Positions 1-9,193 of a DNA stretch of 64,000 nt are shown one piece after another. The stretch covers positions 6,988-70,987 of the forward strand of contig CAZSYM010000010.1 of NCBI GenBank assembly GCA_964611145.1. Direction: 5' to 3'. Every line of letters starts with the position of its first letter. The stretch's first letter is position 1. The position numbers and the translations under genes were made by a program. The notes beneath the pieces are model-generated. The model did no database searches. It was not told where the DNA came from and worked only from the letters and a program-made list of their open reading frames with translations. This DNA is from WFQV01 sp964611145 (GTDB lineage Bacteria; Bacteroidota; Ignavibacteria; Ignavibacteriales; Melioribacteraceae).

Positions 1-1
1 T

Positions 2-1048
2 AAACAATTGTTTTTCCTAAATGAAAACGTTGGTTTTGCAGCAAGGAGCAATATGGCAATTACAAAAACTACCGATGGCGGAGCTACTTGGACTTTGCTC
101 TTTCGTGATACAACTTGGACAAGCGCCGTTAATTATGGTGTGTGCTTCGTTGACGAAAACACGGGTTATGTCGTCGGGAAAAGAGGCTCTGGTGTAAGTG
201 CTATTTATAAGACAACCGACGGCGGCAATACTTGGGAGGAAAAAGTGGGAACTTTTCCTAACCAGCTTTATGCGGTATGGTTCTCCGATGCTAATCATGG
301 TGTCGTGGTAGGAAGAGATTTACTCGCTTATTATACGACAGACGGCGGTGCCAATTGGAATGAAGCCGTTATAAATTCTCTTCCTTCCCAGTATGGCGGG
401 ATGGATATTAAAAAGATGAAATTTTTAAATGCTGATTTCGGACTTGCCAGCGGAAAGGCATTGCTTAAAACAACCGATGGCGGTAAGACGTGGGAATATG
501 TGGATATTCCTATTCTGGAAAAATCAATTGAATCTATTGCCATTGCCAACGAAAACAAGTGGTATGTTATCGGCTCGAAGTTTATTTTCGTTACCGAAGA
601 CGGTGGGGCAAATTGGACGGATATTACCAACGCCGATGATATTGAAACAAGATTGCTTTATGATATAGGCGTAGATAATAACGGTAATGTATGGTTTTCC
701 GGTGGCGGAAGTGAAATTTATACGTCAGCTCCGAGCAAAGTGGAAAGTGTTACCACAGATATACCGCGGGAGTATTCCCTCTCGCAAAACTATCCCAATC
801 CCTTTGGAGAGAAAGTGGGTGCTAAAACCACAACAATAACTTTTGGAATTAAGATTGGAAGCAATATTCAAATAAAGTTTTACGACGCATTGGGAAGATT
901 GATTAAAACCCTTGTTAATCAATATTTTGAGTCGGGATATTACAAAATTGATTTAAGCTCCTTAAATTTAAGTAATGGAATTTATTTTTATACTTTGGAA
1001 ACGAAAGGCAGAATATTGATAACGAAAAAATTAGTGGTATTGAATTAA
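2..1048 (+). CDS. T9SS-exported Asp-box (YCF48/BNR-like) repeat protein, 5' truncated
   Basis: The reading frame is open from base 2 with no convincing start codon, and the first residues (FFLNENVGFA) are already inside a repeat, so the N-terminus lies outside the window. At least five Asp-box motifs of the form TTDGGxTW recur through the visible part, as in YCF48/sialidase-like beta-propellers. The last ~85 residues are a type IX secretion sorting domain: SLSQNYPNPF, then FYDALGRLIKTL, ending ITKKLVVLN. It is expected to be exported through the outer membrane and surface-anchored or released; the ligand is unknown. The sorting domain is slightly atypical because the usual NPTT segment is replaced by an insert, GEKVGAKTTT. 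A perfect Shine-Dalgarno 30 bases downstream starts the next cargo gene. Confidence 0.85.
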   Translation, partial: KQLFFLNENVGFAARSNMAITKTTDGGATWTLLFRDTTWTSAVNYGVCFVDENTGYVVGKRGSGVSAIYKTTDGGNTWEEKVGTFPNQLYAVWFSDANHGVVVGRDLLAYYTTDGGANWNEAVINSLPSQYGGMDIKKMKFLNADFGLASGKALLKTTDGGKTWEYVDIPILEKSIESIAIANENKWYVIGSKFIFVTEDGGANWTDITNADDIETRLLYDIGVDNNGNVWFSGGGSEIYTSAPSKVESVTTDIPREYSLSQNYPNPFGEKVGAKTTTITFGIKIGSNIQIKFYDALGRLIKTLVNQYFESGYYKIDLSSLNLSNGIYFYTLETKGRILITKKLVVLN

Positions 1049-1077
1049 CATCTAAAAACAATATAGGAGGAAAGCAT

Positions 1078-4000
1078 ATGAAAAAGCTTTCATTATTAAT
1101 TATGGCGTTGCTCTTTAGCACCGCTGTAATATTTGCTCAACCTCAGCCTGTATGGGTTACTACTGGGGGCGGTTCATCTTCGGATTACGGTTATGCGGCT
1201 ACCGTTGATGCCAACGGTAATTCTTATGTGACAGGTAAATTTAAAAGTAGCTCTTTCGAACTGGGTAACGGAGTTACAATAGCTGCCGACTATGGAAACT
1301 ATGATATTTATGTAGCGGCCTATGATTCAAGCGGCCAGGCTTTGTGGGGAACTGTTGCTGGTGGGCCCAGTGCAGATGAAGGGGATGCTATAGCAGTGGA
1401 CGGCGATTATGTATATGTCGCAGGTGCTTTCTTTAAAGATGCTGTTTTCGGTACGGATACTCTGCATTCCTACGATAACTGGGATGTTTTTATAGCCAAA
1501 ATTAATGCTTTGACCGGTGAGTTTGTGTGGGTTAAGCAAGCATCCAGTACGAATCAAGCAAAGGGACAGGCAATTACTATCGATGCCGATCATAATATTA
1601 TAGTTGGCGGATATTTTGGTTCCAAAAATACTATTGATACGTTGTGGTATGGGGGTAATTCCTTTGTGAGTGGTGGACAAAGAAATGGTTTCTTGCTTAA
1701 GATTACTCCCGATGGCGCTCTTGTTTGGGCGAAAATCCTTGGCGGTGGTGGTTATACTTATGTAAATGCCATTACTTCTGACGAATCGAATAACATTTAT
1801 GTTTGTGGTTCTTATAAAACCGCCGCTGCAGAGTTTGACGGACTTGTTGCTCCTTATGTAGATGGTTACGAAGCATACGTTGCAAAATATAGCGACGCCG
1901 GTGCTGCTGCTTGGGTGTACGTTATTAATGGTCCTGATGACGAAGGATTGTTTGGAATAGATTATGCATCCAACGTAGTTGCATATACCGGTTACGTTAA
2001 AGATACGGCATATGTAGGGGAAGATACCACCGTATGGTCGAGTGGCAGGAAGGATTTGGTACTTGGAGCACTTAATGCTGCCGATGGTTCTTATGCAGGA
2101 GTTACCGTTGTCGGTGGCGAAGAAGGTGACGAGAGAGGCTATACCGTCAAAATAATTAGTGACGGAGCCGTTTTTGCCGGTGGATATGAAGAAAGTGACT
2201 TTATGATAGGTAGTGGTAGTGATATAGATACTATCGCAAACGCTGGAAAAAAAGATGCGTTTATCGTGGCTATTGACCCCGAGGGACACTTGCATGGTGG
2301 TAATTTCGGTGGTAATTCCGATGATTATTGTAAAGCTATTAATGAAAACCCAGAAGGTAATATCTACCTGTTTGGGTATTTCAAGAGTAACCCGGCAATT
2401 TTCCCGCCCAATACCCAAGTTTCCAATCACGGTTCCTATGATATTTGGTTGATGCGTATGGACGTGGAATCTGAACCTACGGAAGCTACAGTTACTTTTG
2501 AATGCGATATGAATATAAAGATGCTGGAAGGAACTTTTGATCCTAATGCTTCCCATGTTTATGTAAGAGGTTCTTTTAACGGTTGGTCAACCGATAATGA
2601 AATGACAGATGGTGATGGCGATGGAGTTTATACTGCTCATGTTGGCGGGTTGATTCCTGGCGGAGTACTTTATTTCAAATATTTCTATGATAACCCCGAT
2701 ACTTGGGAAGGCGATCCTAACAGAGAATATATTGTGCCCGATGGCGGCGGTTATTATTATGATTTCTTTGATAGAGATAGCGTGGCAAATCTTAATAAAC
2801 ATGCTATCACTTTCCAAGTGGATATGAGTGTTAAACAGCAGGAAGGAACTTTTGACCCCACTGCTTCCCATGTTTATGTGAGAGGTTCCTTTAACGGTTG
2901 GGGACAAACCGAGATGGCCGATCAGGGGAATTATCTCTATCAGTCTCCTCCCATGGACTTGAGCGAAGGTGATGTCGTTTACTTTAAGTTCTTCTATGAT
3001 AATCCTGATACGTGGGAAGGTGACCCGAACAGAGAATATGTTGTGCCTGACCATGATGCTATTGCCGGTCCTTATTGGTTCGATAGAGATAGCGTTGTAA
3101 ACATAACTGGTAATGGAAATATCCTCTTTACTGTGGATATGAGTGTTATGCAAGAGGTTGGAATATTTGATGCGGCAACGGATTCTGTACAATTGCGCGG
3201 CGGATTTAATGGCTGGAGCGATAGCGACCCGGCACGTTCTCACATGGTTCAAAATCCGTTAATACCCACAATGTACACAATTAATGTGCCTTTCGAAAAC
3301 CAGCCTGTCGGTGATATTCTGGAATACAAGTACTATGTTAATCTTGCTAACCCCGGAATTTGGACGGACGGTTGGGAGAGACCTTCCGACCATGGCGGCG
3401 GAAACCGTCAAATAGAATTCGAAGCTTCGCCCGATCAAACTACAGGGCAAGAATATTTTGCAGATGTTCATCCTTGCCAGGTTATCCCCGCAGGTCAAAC
3501 GGTTACTATTACTTTTAACGTTGATATGACTCCTGCAATGGATTCTACCTTGCAAGCTGTACCGTTTAATCCTGCTACGGATACTCTGTACTGGATAGGC
3601 GAACAACCTTCCTTCGTAAGAACTCAGAATTGGGAAGATACGGACGACATGAGAGTTCTGAAATTGACCGATCCTGACGGTGATGGTGTTTATTCTGCAA
3701 CTCTTTCCGTTATAGGTCCTTCCTTTAACTCGTTTGTTTATAGATACGGTTATGTAAGCGCTTCCGACGGCAGCTTTATTCATGAGCCTGCAGGCTTCGG
3801 ACAATTTGCTTACAGAACTCGTTATATTCCGCAAACGGGACCGAGAGCTTTCGTACAACCTTATTCCGCTCCGCAGGATGTATGGACTAATCAGGAAGAC
3901 AAATCCAATCAATGGGAGCCTAATCCTTGCGAAAATTCCGTGAGGAACACGGGCGAGATAGTCAAGACGTTCAGTCTGCAACAAAACTATCCGAACCCGT

Positions 4001-4227
4001 TTAACCCCACGACCAAAATACGTTTCAGCATTCCTTCCAAGGAAATGGTTACTTTGAAGGTCTTCAACGTATTGGGTCAGGAAGTTATGACTCTCGTTAA
4101 TCAGGAAATGAGTGCGGGTTCTTACGAAGTGGACTTCAACGCAAGCAACCTGCCTACCGGTGTATATATTTACAAGATTACAGCCGGTAAATATTCCGCA
4201 ACTAAGAAGATGATGCTTCTTAAGTAA
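1078..4227 (+). CDS. T9SS-exported multidomain protein: beta-propeller-like N-half plus four CBM-like modules
   Basis: A 1049-residue secreted protein. It has a clear signal peptide (MKKLSLLIMALLFSTAVIFA) and a strong ribosome site (aggagg) before the ATG. Residues about 25-455 contain SBBP-like propeller repeats (GNSYVTGKF, DNWDVFIAKI, DAFIVAID patterns). Four beta-sandwich modules follow, starting near residues 469, 576, 681 and 807, each opening with a variant of VTFxVDMS and the first three carrying VRGSFNGW, as in CBM20/CBM48-type starch-binding or AMPK-like glycogen-binding domains. The C-terminus is a canonical T9SS sorting domain (SLQQNYPNPFNPTTKIRF to TKKMMLLK). No catalytic domain is recognisable. 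Role inferred: surface carbohydrate binding or adhesion. A terminator follows directly, so it is separate from the next cluster. Confidence 0.85.
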   Translation: MKKLSLLIMALLFSTAVIFAQPQPVWVTTGGGSSSDYGYAATVDANGNSYVTGKFKSSSFELGNGVTIAADYGNYDIYVAAYDSSGQALWGTVAGGPSADEGDAIAVDGDYVYVAGAFFKDAVFGTDTLHSYDNWDVFIAKINALTGEFVWVKQASSTNQAKGQAITIDADHNIIVGGYFGSKNTIDTLWYGGNSFVSGGQRNGFLLKITPDGALVWAKILGGGGYTYVNAITSDESNNIYVCGSYKTAAAEFDGLVAPYVDGYEAYVAKYSDAGAAAWVYVINGPDDEGLFGIDYASNVVAYTGYVKDTAYVGEDTTVWSSGRKDLVLGALNAADGSYAGVTVVGGEEGDERGYTVKIISDGAVFAGGYEESDFMIGSGSDIDTIANAGKKDAFIVAIDPEGHLHGGNFGGNSDDYCKAINENPEGNIYLFGYFKSNPAIFPPNTQVSNHGSYDIWLMRMDVESEPTEATVTFECDMNIKMLEGTFDPNASHVYVRGSFNGWSTDNEMTDGDGDGVYTAHVGGLIPGGVLYFKYFYDNPDTWEGDPNREYIVPDGGGYYYDFFDRDSVANLNKHAITFQVDMSVKQQEGTFDPTASHVYVRGSFNGWGQTEMADQGNYLYQSPPMDLSEGDVVYFKFFYDNPDTWEGDPNREYVVPDHDAIAGPYWFDRDSVVNITGNGNILFTVDMSVMQEVGIFDAATDSVQLRGGFNGWSDSDPARSHMVQNPLIPTMYTINVPFENQPVGDILEYKYYVNLANPGIWTDGWERPSDHGGGNRQIEFEASPDQTTGQEYFADVHPCQVIPAGQTVTITFNVDMTPAMDSTLQAVPFNPATDTLYWIGEQPSFVRTQNWEDTDDMRVLKLTDPDGDGVYSATLSVIGPSFNSFVYRYGYVSASDGSFIHEPAGFGQFAYRTRYIPQTGPRAFVQPYSAPQDVWTNQEDKSNQWEPNPCENSVRNTGEIVKTFSLQQNYPNPFNPTTKIRFSIPSKEMVTLKVFNVLGQEVMTLVNQEMSAGSYEVDFNASNLPTGVYIYKITAGKYSATKKMMLLK

Positions 4228-4235
4228 TAAAAATC

Positions 4236-4270
4236 GGGACGCCTGAAAAATGGCGTCCCTTTCTTTTTAT
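4236..4270 (+). terminator. Rho-independent terminator
   Basis: Perfect 8-bp stem gggacgcc / ggcgtccc around an 8-base loop, followed by a T-rich tract. It lies 8 bases after the stop of the T9SS gene and 20 bases before the polyferredoxin gene. Confidence 0.9.
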
Positions 4271-4291
4271 TTCCCAATATAGGTTTCCCGT

Positions 4292-6247
4292 ATGAAAAAA
4301 AACAGAATTAGGAGTTACTTCCAGTTTACCGTAATAGCACTGATTTTAATTGCGATATTCAGACCTCTTTTCGATTCGTCTTATCACCCCGATTTCGAAG
4401 CATATTGTCCCCTGGGCGGAATTGCTTCCTTAATGAGTAAACTCAATATGGGCAGTCTTTCCTGTACCATGAGCGAGGTCCAAGTTATGCTTGGTATCGC
4501 TCTTATCGGAGGAGCGATATTATTCGGAAAATTGTTCTGTAGTTACATCTGTCCTATCGGTACCGTTTCCGAATGGCTTGGGAAATTGGGCGACAAATTA
4601 AAAATAAATGTGAGAATTCCCGAATATATCGATAGACCTCTCCGTGTGCTGAAATATTTGCTCCTTTTCGTTACGATTTATTTCACTATGAATTCCAGCG
4701 AGCTTTTTTGTCGGGAGTTCGACCCGTATTTTGCCGCGGTAACTGGCTTTGGTAATCATGATATCGTATGGTATTTCGCTGCTGCCACACTTGCCGTTGT
4801 GATTATCGGCTCTATTGTTTCCAGAATGTTTTGGTGTAAGTATCTTTGTCCCTTGGGTGCAATCGGCAATATTTTTATGAATATTGTGGTCGTTGGCGGA
4901 GTTATTGTGATTTACTTGCTTGCAAATTATTTCGGAGCGGGCTTGGGTTTGTTCTGGCTCGTTACGGGTATAATAGCAGTTGGAATGTTAACGGAGGTTA
5001 TCTTTAAGAAAAGTTTTGTTTTCCCTTTGACTAAAATCAAAAGGAAAAAAAGTTCTTGTCCTACTTGTCATATTTGCAATAAAAATTGTCCGCAGGGGAT
5101 TGACATCGATGAATATGATACTGTAAATCATATCGATTGTACGCTTTGCTCGGATTGCGTTTATGCGTGTCCTATTAAGGAAACTTTGTATATTAAAAAG
5201 AACGCTCGGGTTTCGCGTTGGATTGCTCCGGTTGCTACGGTTTTTCTGATTGTGGTAGGGTTAACGGCAGCTTCTTTTTATGAATTCGAAACGCTCTCGG
5301 AACGTTGGGGTGATTTCAATAAAATAAAAAATATTCAGGTTTATGAGCAGACGGGCTTGAAAAATGTTAAATGTTACGGTAGCTCCGTTTCTTTCAAGAA
5401 ACAAATCGAAAGGATAAAAGGCATTTACGGGTTGGATACTTATGCTTCCTCCCACACGGTAAAAATCTATTACAACCCAAAGGAGATTACGCCCGAACAA
5501 ATTAAACGGGATATTTTCAAACCGGTAAAACAGAAGGTTCGCAGGCTTAGGAAAAACGGTCCCGATTCTCTCTCTGTTTTGGAAGTGGGAATAGGTAATT
5601 TCTTTGACAATGTGGATTACGTGAATTTGGCGTATTCGTTTATGAAGGATAAAGGAATTTACGGATTCGAAACCATGTTCGGAGAACCCGTGCAAGCTAA
5701 GGTTTATTACGATGCGAACAAAACAACTCCGACGAAAATAAAAGAAAGAATAGAAGCACCGGAAGTGGAAATTCGTTTGCGGGACGGTAGCACAACAAAA
5801 CGCGAAATGGAATTTGAGGTTGTCGGTGCTATGAAAGTGTTGGGTAAAATATCTTCCGAAGAATATGAAAAGAGAATGTTCCGCGAATATGATCGTAAGT
5901 TTAACGGTTATTCTAAATACAAGCCGACGGAGCTTAAAGTGTTTGTTTATCCGATGCCCGAAGCGGCAAGTAGCTCTCTTTACAGAATGTTGGGATATTT
6001 GACAAGCCATCTTTCAAATTGGAAAGGTATTGTTCGCTTGGCAACTCGTTATGAAAAAATGCCCGAGGCTTATGTTTTCTTCGTGCCCGCTAAAATTTCC
6101 GTCGAAGAGGTTAAAAAGGCTCTTTCTTCCAAGGCCTTGAAAGTGCATTTCAGTAACGGAGAAACAAAATCAGTGAAAAATCCTTTTCGCTCCAAACCGG
6201 AAGGGCGGGTATTAAGCATGACGGAACTGGTGAAAAATAATTTTTGA
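4292..6247 (+). CDS. NapH/NosR-like membrane polyferredoxin with C-terminal ferredoxin-fold (HMA-like) repeats
   Basis: A 651-residue membrane iron-sulfur protein. The N-terminal ~300 residues have several transmembrane helices and two CxxxCP motifs (FCSYICP, WCKYLCP), as in the NapH/NosR/CcoG-type family. Two [4Fe-4S] motifs follow: CPTCHICNKNC and CTLCSDCVYAC. After another membrane helix (IAPVATVFLIVVGL), about 310 residues contain what I read as three beta-alpha-beta-beta-alpha-beta modules resembling heavy-metal-associated domains. The first contains a single cysteine (KNVKCYGSSVSF) instead of CxxC. It heads a tightly spaced cluster with an ABC ATPase, a permease and a DUF4857-like membrane protein, so a role in electron supply to membrane assembly or metal handling is possible; the substrate is unknown. 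Iron-sulfur and membrane assignments are firm, the repeat reading is inference. Confidence 0.75.
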   Translation: MKKNRIRSYFQFTVIALILIAIFRPLFDSSYHPDFEAYCPLGGIASLMSKLNMGSLSCTMSEVQVMLGIALIGGAILFGKLFCSYICPIGTVSEWLGKLGDKLKINVRIPEYIDRPLRVLKYLLLFVTIYFTMNSSELFCREFDPYFAAVTGFGNHDIVWYFAAATLAVVIIGSIVSRMFWCKYLCPLGAIGNIFMNIVVVGGVIVIYLLANYFGAGLGLFWLVTGIIAVGMLTEVIFKKSFVFPLTKIKRKKSSCPTCHICNKNCPQGIDIDEYDTVNHIDCTLCSDCVYACPIKETLYIKKNARVSRWIAPVATVFLIVVGLTAASFYEFETLSERWGDFNKIKNIQVYEQTGLKNVKCYGSSVSFKKQIERIKGIYGLDTYASSHTVKIYYNPKEITPEQIKRDIFKPVKQKVRRLRKNGPDSLSVLEVGIGNFFDNVDYVNLAYSFMKDKGIYGFETMFGEPVQAKVYYDANKTTPTKIKERIEAPEVEIRLRDGSTTKREMEFEVVGAMKVLGKISSEEYEKRMFREYDRKFNGYSKYKPTELKVFVYPMPEAASSSLYRMLGYLTSHLSNWKGIVRLATRYEKMPEAYVFFVPAKISVEEVKKALSSKALKVHFSNGETKSVKNPFRSKPEGRVLSMTELVKNNF

Positions 6248-6256
6248 GGAATATAA

Positions 6257-7141
6257 ATGGACTACGTAGTCGAGATTGAAAATCTAACACATTATTACGG
6301 GCGAAAAAAGGTCTATGAAAATCTGAGTTTCAAAATCCCCGAAGGGAGTACGTTCGGATTGTTGGGTAAAAATGGTACCGGCAAAACTACGACGATAAAT
6401 ATTCTCAACGGTTTTCTGAAACCCAAAGCCGGAACCTGTAAAATTTTCGGGGAGGATTCTTATCAGCTTTCCCCGCAAACCAAAGCCCGCGTGGGATTTT
6501 TGATTGAGGGGCATATTCAATATTCTTTTATGAATATTAAACAAATAGAAAAATTCTATTCCGCTTTTTATCCTAAATGGGATAGGGAAGTTTATTACGA
6601 ATTGATGTCGAAGTTGAAAGTTCTGGAAGACCAAAAAATTTCCCGTATGTCCGCTGGACAACGTTCCCAAGTGGCACTGGGTTTAATATTGGCGCAGGAT
6701 CCCGACCTATTGATACTCGATGATTATTCAATGGGCTTGGATGCCGGTTATAGACGACTTTTCCTCGATTATTTGAAAGAATATGCCGAGGTGAAGAAAA
6801 AAACTATTTTTATAACTTCGCATATTATACAGGACCTGGACGGTTTTTTGAAAGATTGTGTGATACTCGATTATTCGGGTGTGGTGATGCAGACCTCTAT
6901 CGATAATCTTAAAAATAATTTTCATTGCTATGTTTTTTATGCATCCGAAGGAATAGAATTTGAAAAGGACGAGGTGGTTAAGAATTTTGAGGTCATCAGA
7001 AATAAATATACCCTTTATTCTTTTGAAAGCGAGGATAGGGTAAAAGAGTATTTGAAAAATAAAAATATACCTTTTACGGATTTTCAGGAAGTGCCGATGG
7101 ACTTGGAAGATGCTTTCATCGGTTTAACGGGTAAATATTGA
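6257..7141 (+). CDS. ABC transporter ATP-binding protein with Asp in place of the Walker B catalytic Glu
   Basis: A 294-residue ABC ATPase. Walker A is GKNGTGKTT; the signature is MSAGQRSQ instead of LSGGQ; Walker B reads LLILDDYSMGLD, so the usual catalytic glutamate of the DE pair is aspartate. The switch histidine is present (FITSHIIQDL). The C-terminal ~80 residues after the nucleotide-binding domain are a small accessory region common in drug/antibiotic-type (NosF-, YtrB- or CcmA-like) ATPases. It starts 9 bases after the polyferredoxin with its own ribosome site (gaggaatataaATG) and is followed by its presumed permease. The reduced Walker B is likely a feature of this subfamily rather than damage, because the rest of the protein is intact. 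Confidence 0.85.
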   Translation: MDYVVEIENLTHYYGRKKVYENLSFKIPEGSTFGLLGKNGTGKTTTINILNGFLKPKAGTCKIFGEDSYQLSPQTKARVGFLIEGHIQYSFMNIKQIEKFYSAFYPKWDREVYYELMSKLKVLEDQKISRMSAGQRSQVALGLILAQDPDLLILDDYSMGLDAGYRRLFLDYLKEYAEVKKKTIFITSHIIQDLDGFLKDCVILDYSGVVMQTSIDNLKNNFHCYVFYASEGIEFEKDEVVKNFEVIRNKYTLYSFESEDRVKEYLKNKNIPFTDFQEVPMDLEDAFIGLTGKY

Positions 7142-7152
7142 AAGGAGCAAAA

Positions 7153-7821
7153 ATGTATTCTTCATTGGCATATAAGGAATGGCTTAAAGTTCGTTGGACT
7201 TTTGCCATTACGTTTCTGATAGGCTTGGCGGTGCTTTTTTCCGTGTATTTGAATTTGCGGGCGATTGTCGAGTTTAATAATGCTAACATGGTTTGGAATT
7301 ATATTGTTTTCAAGGGCTATATGTTTTTCGGACAGTTTAAGTATATTCCCTTTTTGATAGGGCTGGCTGTCGGGATAGCACAATTCTTACCCGAAATTCA
7401 AAGTCTTCGTCTGAAACTCACATTGCATTTGCCTCTTAGGGAAGATAGCACTTTGCTTTTTATGTTGTTCTTCGGATTTTCTTTGGTTGTGGTGCAATTT
7501 GTTGTGTATTTGCTGTTACTCGTGCTAATCTCCGTTGGGGCTTTCCCTGCGGAAATCACCGTTGCAATGGTCGTCTCGGTTCTGCCATGGTTTATTGCCG
7601 GTGTGGCGACGTATTTTTTAACCGCCGTGATAATGATAGAACAACTCTGGTTCCGAAGGATGGCGCTTGCCTTGTTCGGTTTCGGGTTTATTGACATTCT
7701 TTTCACCGGTAATGAATACGGGGAATATGTTTATGTGCTTGTCCAATTTGCCCTTTTCACTTTGTTGTTGGGATATCTTATCGTTCTTTCCGGTTTTAGA
7801 TTTAAGAGAGGTGTGAGATGA
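7153..7821 (+). CDS. ABC transporter permease (six-helix membrane protein)
   Basis: A 222-residue protein of about six hydrophobic segments, starting with the short amphipathic segment SSLAYKEWLKVRWTF typical of ABC-2 type permeases. The start chosen is the ATG at 7153, preceded by a perfect aaaggag ribosome site; an in-frame TTG at 7138 overlapping the ATPase stop is less likely. It presumably pairs with the upstream ATPase. The stop overlaps the next start (ATGA), indicating translational coupling. Substrate unknown. Confidence 0.75.
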   Translation: MYSSLAYKEWLKVRWTFAITFLIGLAVLFSVYLNLRAIVEFNNANMVWNYIVFKGYMFFGQFKYIPFLIGLAVGIAQFLPEIQSLRLKLTLHLPLREDSTLLFMLFFGFSLVVVQFVVYLLLLVLISVGAFPAEITVAMVVSVLPWFIAGVATYFLTAVIMIEQLWFRRMALALFGFGFIDILFTGNEYGEYVYVLVQFALFTLLLGYLIVLSGFRFKRGVR

Positions 7822-9062
7822 AAAGGAAAGCCGAGATTTCAAGATATATACTCCTTGCCCTAATTATATTTGTTTCTTCGATAGTTATTCCGAAATATTT
7901 TTGGCTGATGTTCGCTAAAAATATTAGGGCTCCGCATGTCTATTACAGCCCCGTTGCCCATGATTTTGTTTTGGCTAAGATTGTAAACAAAAAGTATTTA
8001 CGCTTCGGTCCCGATGGCAAACAGATTTCTCGTTATGAATTCGAAAGACTTACTCCTTTCTTCAGTTTTCGACAACTTCTCTTTCGGGGTGAGCTTGGCG
8101 ATACAATTGCCGGGGTCCCCATTAAGGATTACAAAGAAATTCGGAAGAATAATATTTATCTGAATCTTAAGCCTAAGGATATTTATTATTATCAGATAAA
8201 TCTTTACCCCTTGTTTGAATCCCGTCCCGACGGTCCCGAATTAAAAATGCCCGAAGAGTTTTTTAGGATAAATAAGAAATTTGAATTCATCAATTGCGAA
8301 ACGAACGAGGTCGAGAAAGAACTAAGCGAACGTTTTGATAAGGCTTTGTACGAACACGGCTTTGCCTTCCCCGCCCAAAAATACTTTGGGAATCCTACCA
8401 ATATGAAACCCTTTGATTATGGCTATTTTGTACTCGATTCGGAAGGCAAACTTTTCCATTTGATGCGTATTCATAACAAACCTTACGTGAAGGAGGTAAA
8501 ACTTCCGAAAGGCGTTTCCGTGGAATATATTCTCGTTCAGGAATTGGAGCTTGATGAGTTTTACGGCATTTTGGTAACGAAGGATAACCGCCTGTTTTTG
8601 ATATTGAAAAAAGGATATAAAATTGTTCCTCTGCCGGTGAAACATTACGATAGAACAAAGATGAAAGTGCTTTTGACGGGAAATATGGTAAGCAGAACAA
8701 TTTCTTTGATTGCAAAAGACAGCTTGTTGGCTTTTGTGACGGATAGGAATTACAAATTGATTGCCACTTACAAAACAAAATGGACTGCAAATAAAGACAG
8801 ACCGGCGGGCAAGATTTTTGCCGCTCTTACGCCTTTTACCTTGTCGATGGATAACGACAATACTTCCTTTATCGATTTTAATTTTAAATTCCACGGTTAC
8901 AAATCTCTAATTGTGAATTTACTGGCGGTGCTGTTGGCTGTTTTCTTTGTTAAAAAATATAGAGAGGGTAAAGTAAAGGAATATTGGTTCGATTATCTGA
9001 TTGTTTTGATTACGGGAATTTACGGTTTAATCGCTCTGCTTTTGGTAAGAAAGGAAAGTTAA
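7818..9062 (+). CDS. Membrane-anchored protein, DUF4857-like
   Basis: A 414-residue protein with an N-terminal membrane helix (YILLALIIFVSSIVIP), a ~310-residue extracytoplasmic region rich in beta strands and tyrosines, and two C-terminal membrane helices (LIVNLLAVLLAVFFV and YLIVLITGIYGLIALLLV). The layout and the position directly after an ABC ATPase/permease pair match my memory of DUF4857 proteins, which accompany such ABC genes in Bacteroidota; that family name is recalled, not searched. It overlaps the permease stop by ATGA and is followed by a strong terminator, so it is the last gene of the cluster. No catalytic motif was seen. Confidence 0.55.
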   Translation: MKRKAEISRYILLALIIFVSSIVIPKYFWLMFAKNIRAPHVYYSPVAHDFVLAKIVNKKYLRFGPDGKQISRYEFERLTPFFSFRQLLFRGELGDTIAGVPIKDYKEIRKNNIYLNLKPKDIYYYQINLYPLFESRPDGPELKMPEEFFRINKKFEFINCETNEVEKELSERFDKALYEHGFAFPAQKYFGNPTNMKPFDYGYFVLDSEGKLFHLMRIHNKPYVKEVKLPKGVSVEYILVQELELDEFYGILVTKDNRLFLILKKGYKIVPLPVKHYDRTKMKVLLTGNMVSRTISLIAKDSLLAFVTDRNYKLIATYKTKWTANKDRPAGKIFAALTPFTLSMDNDNTSFIDFNFKFHGYKSLIVNLLAVLLAVFFVKKYREGKVKEYWFDYLIVLITGIYGLIALLLVRKES

Positions 9063-9067
9063 AAATT

Positions 9068-9098
9068 AGAGGGCGCCGTAAGGCGTCCTCTGGGTTTT
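9068..9098 (+). terminator. Rho-independent terminator
   Basis: A 10-bp stem, agagggcgcc / ggcgtcctct with one G-U pair, closes a GTAA tetraloop and is followed by gggtttt. It ends the polyferredoxin/ABC cluster. Confidence 0.85.
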
Positions 9099-9193
9099 GT
9101 CTTCCGAGTTTTTGTTAACCTTCCATGCTTTTGTCTTTCGTGCTTTTCTGACTAAAAAATGATAACTTTGTGAACCAAAAAAATCGAAAAGAA

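Noticed and set aside
1327..2556. Long minus-strand open frame (409 codons) opposite the T9SS gene
   Set aside because: It lies fully antisense to a well-supported secreted protein, has no family motif, and low-complexity codon patterns of the repeats explain its length.
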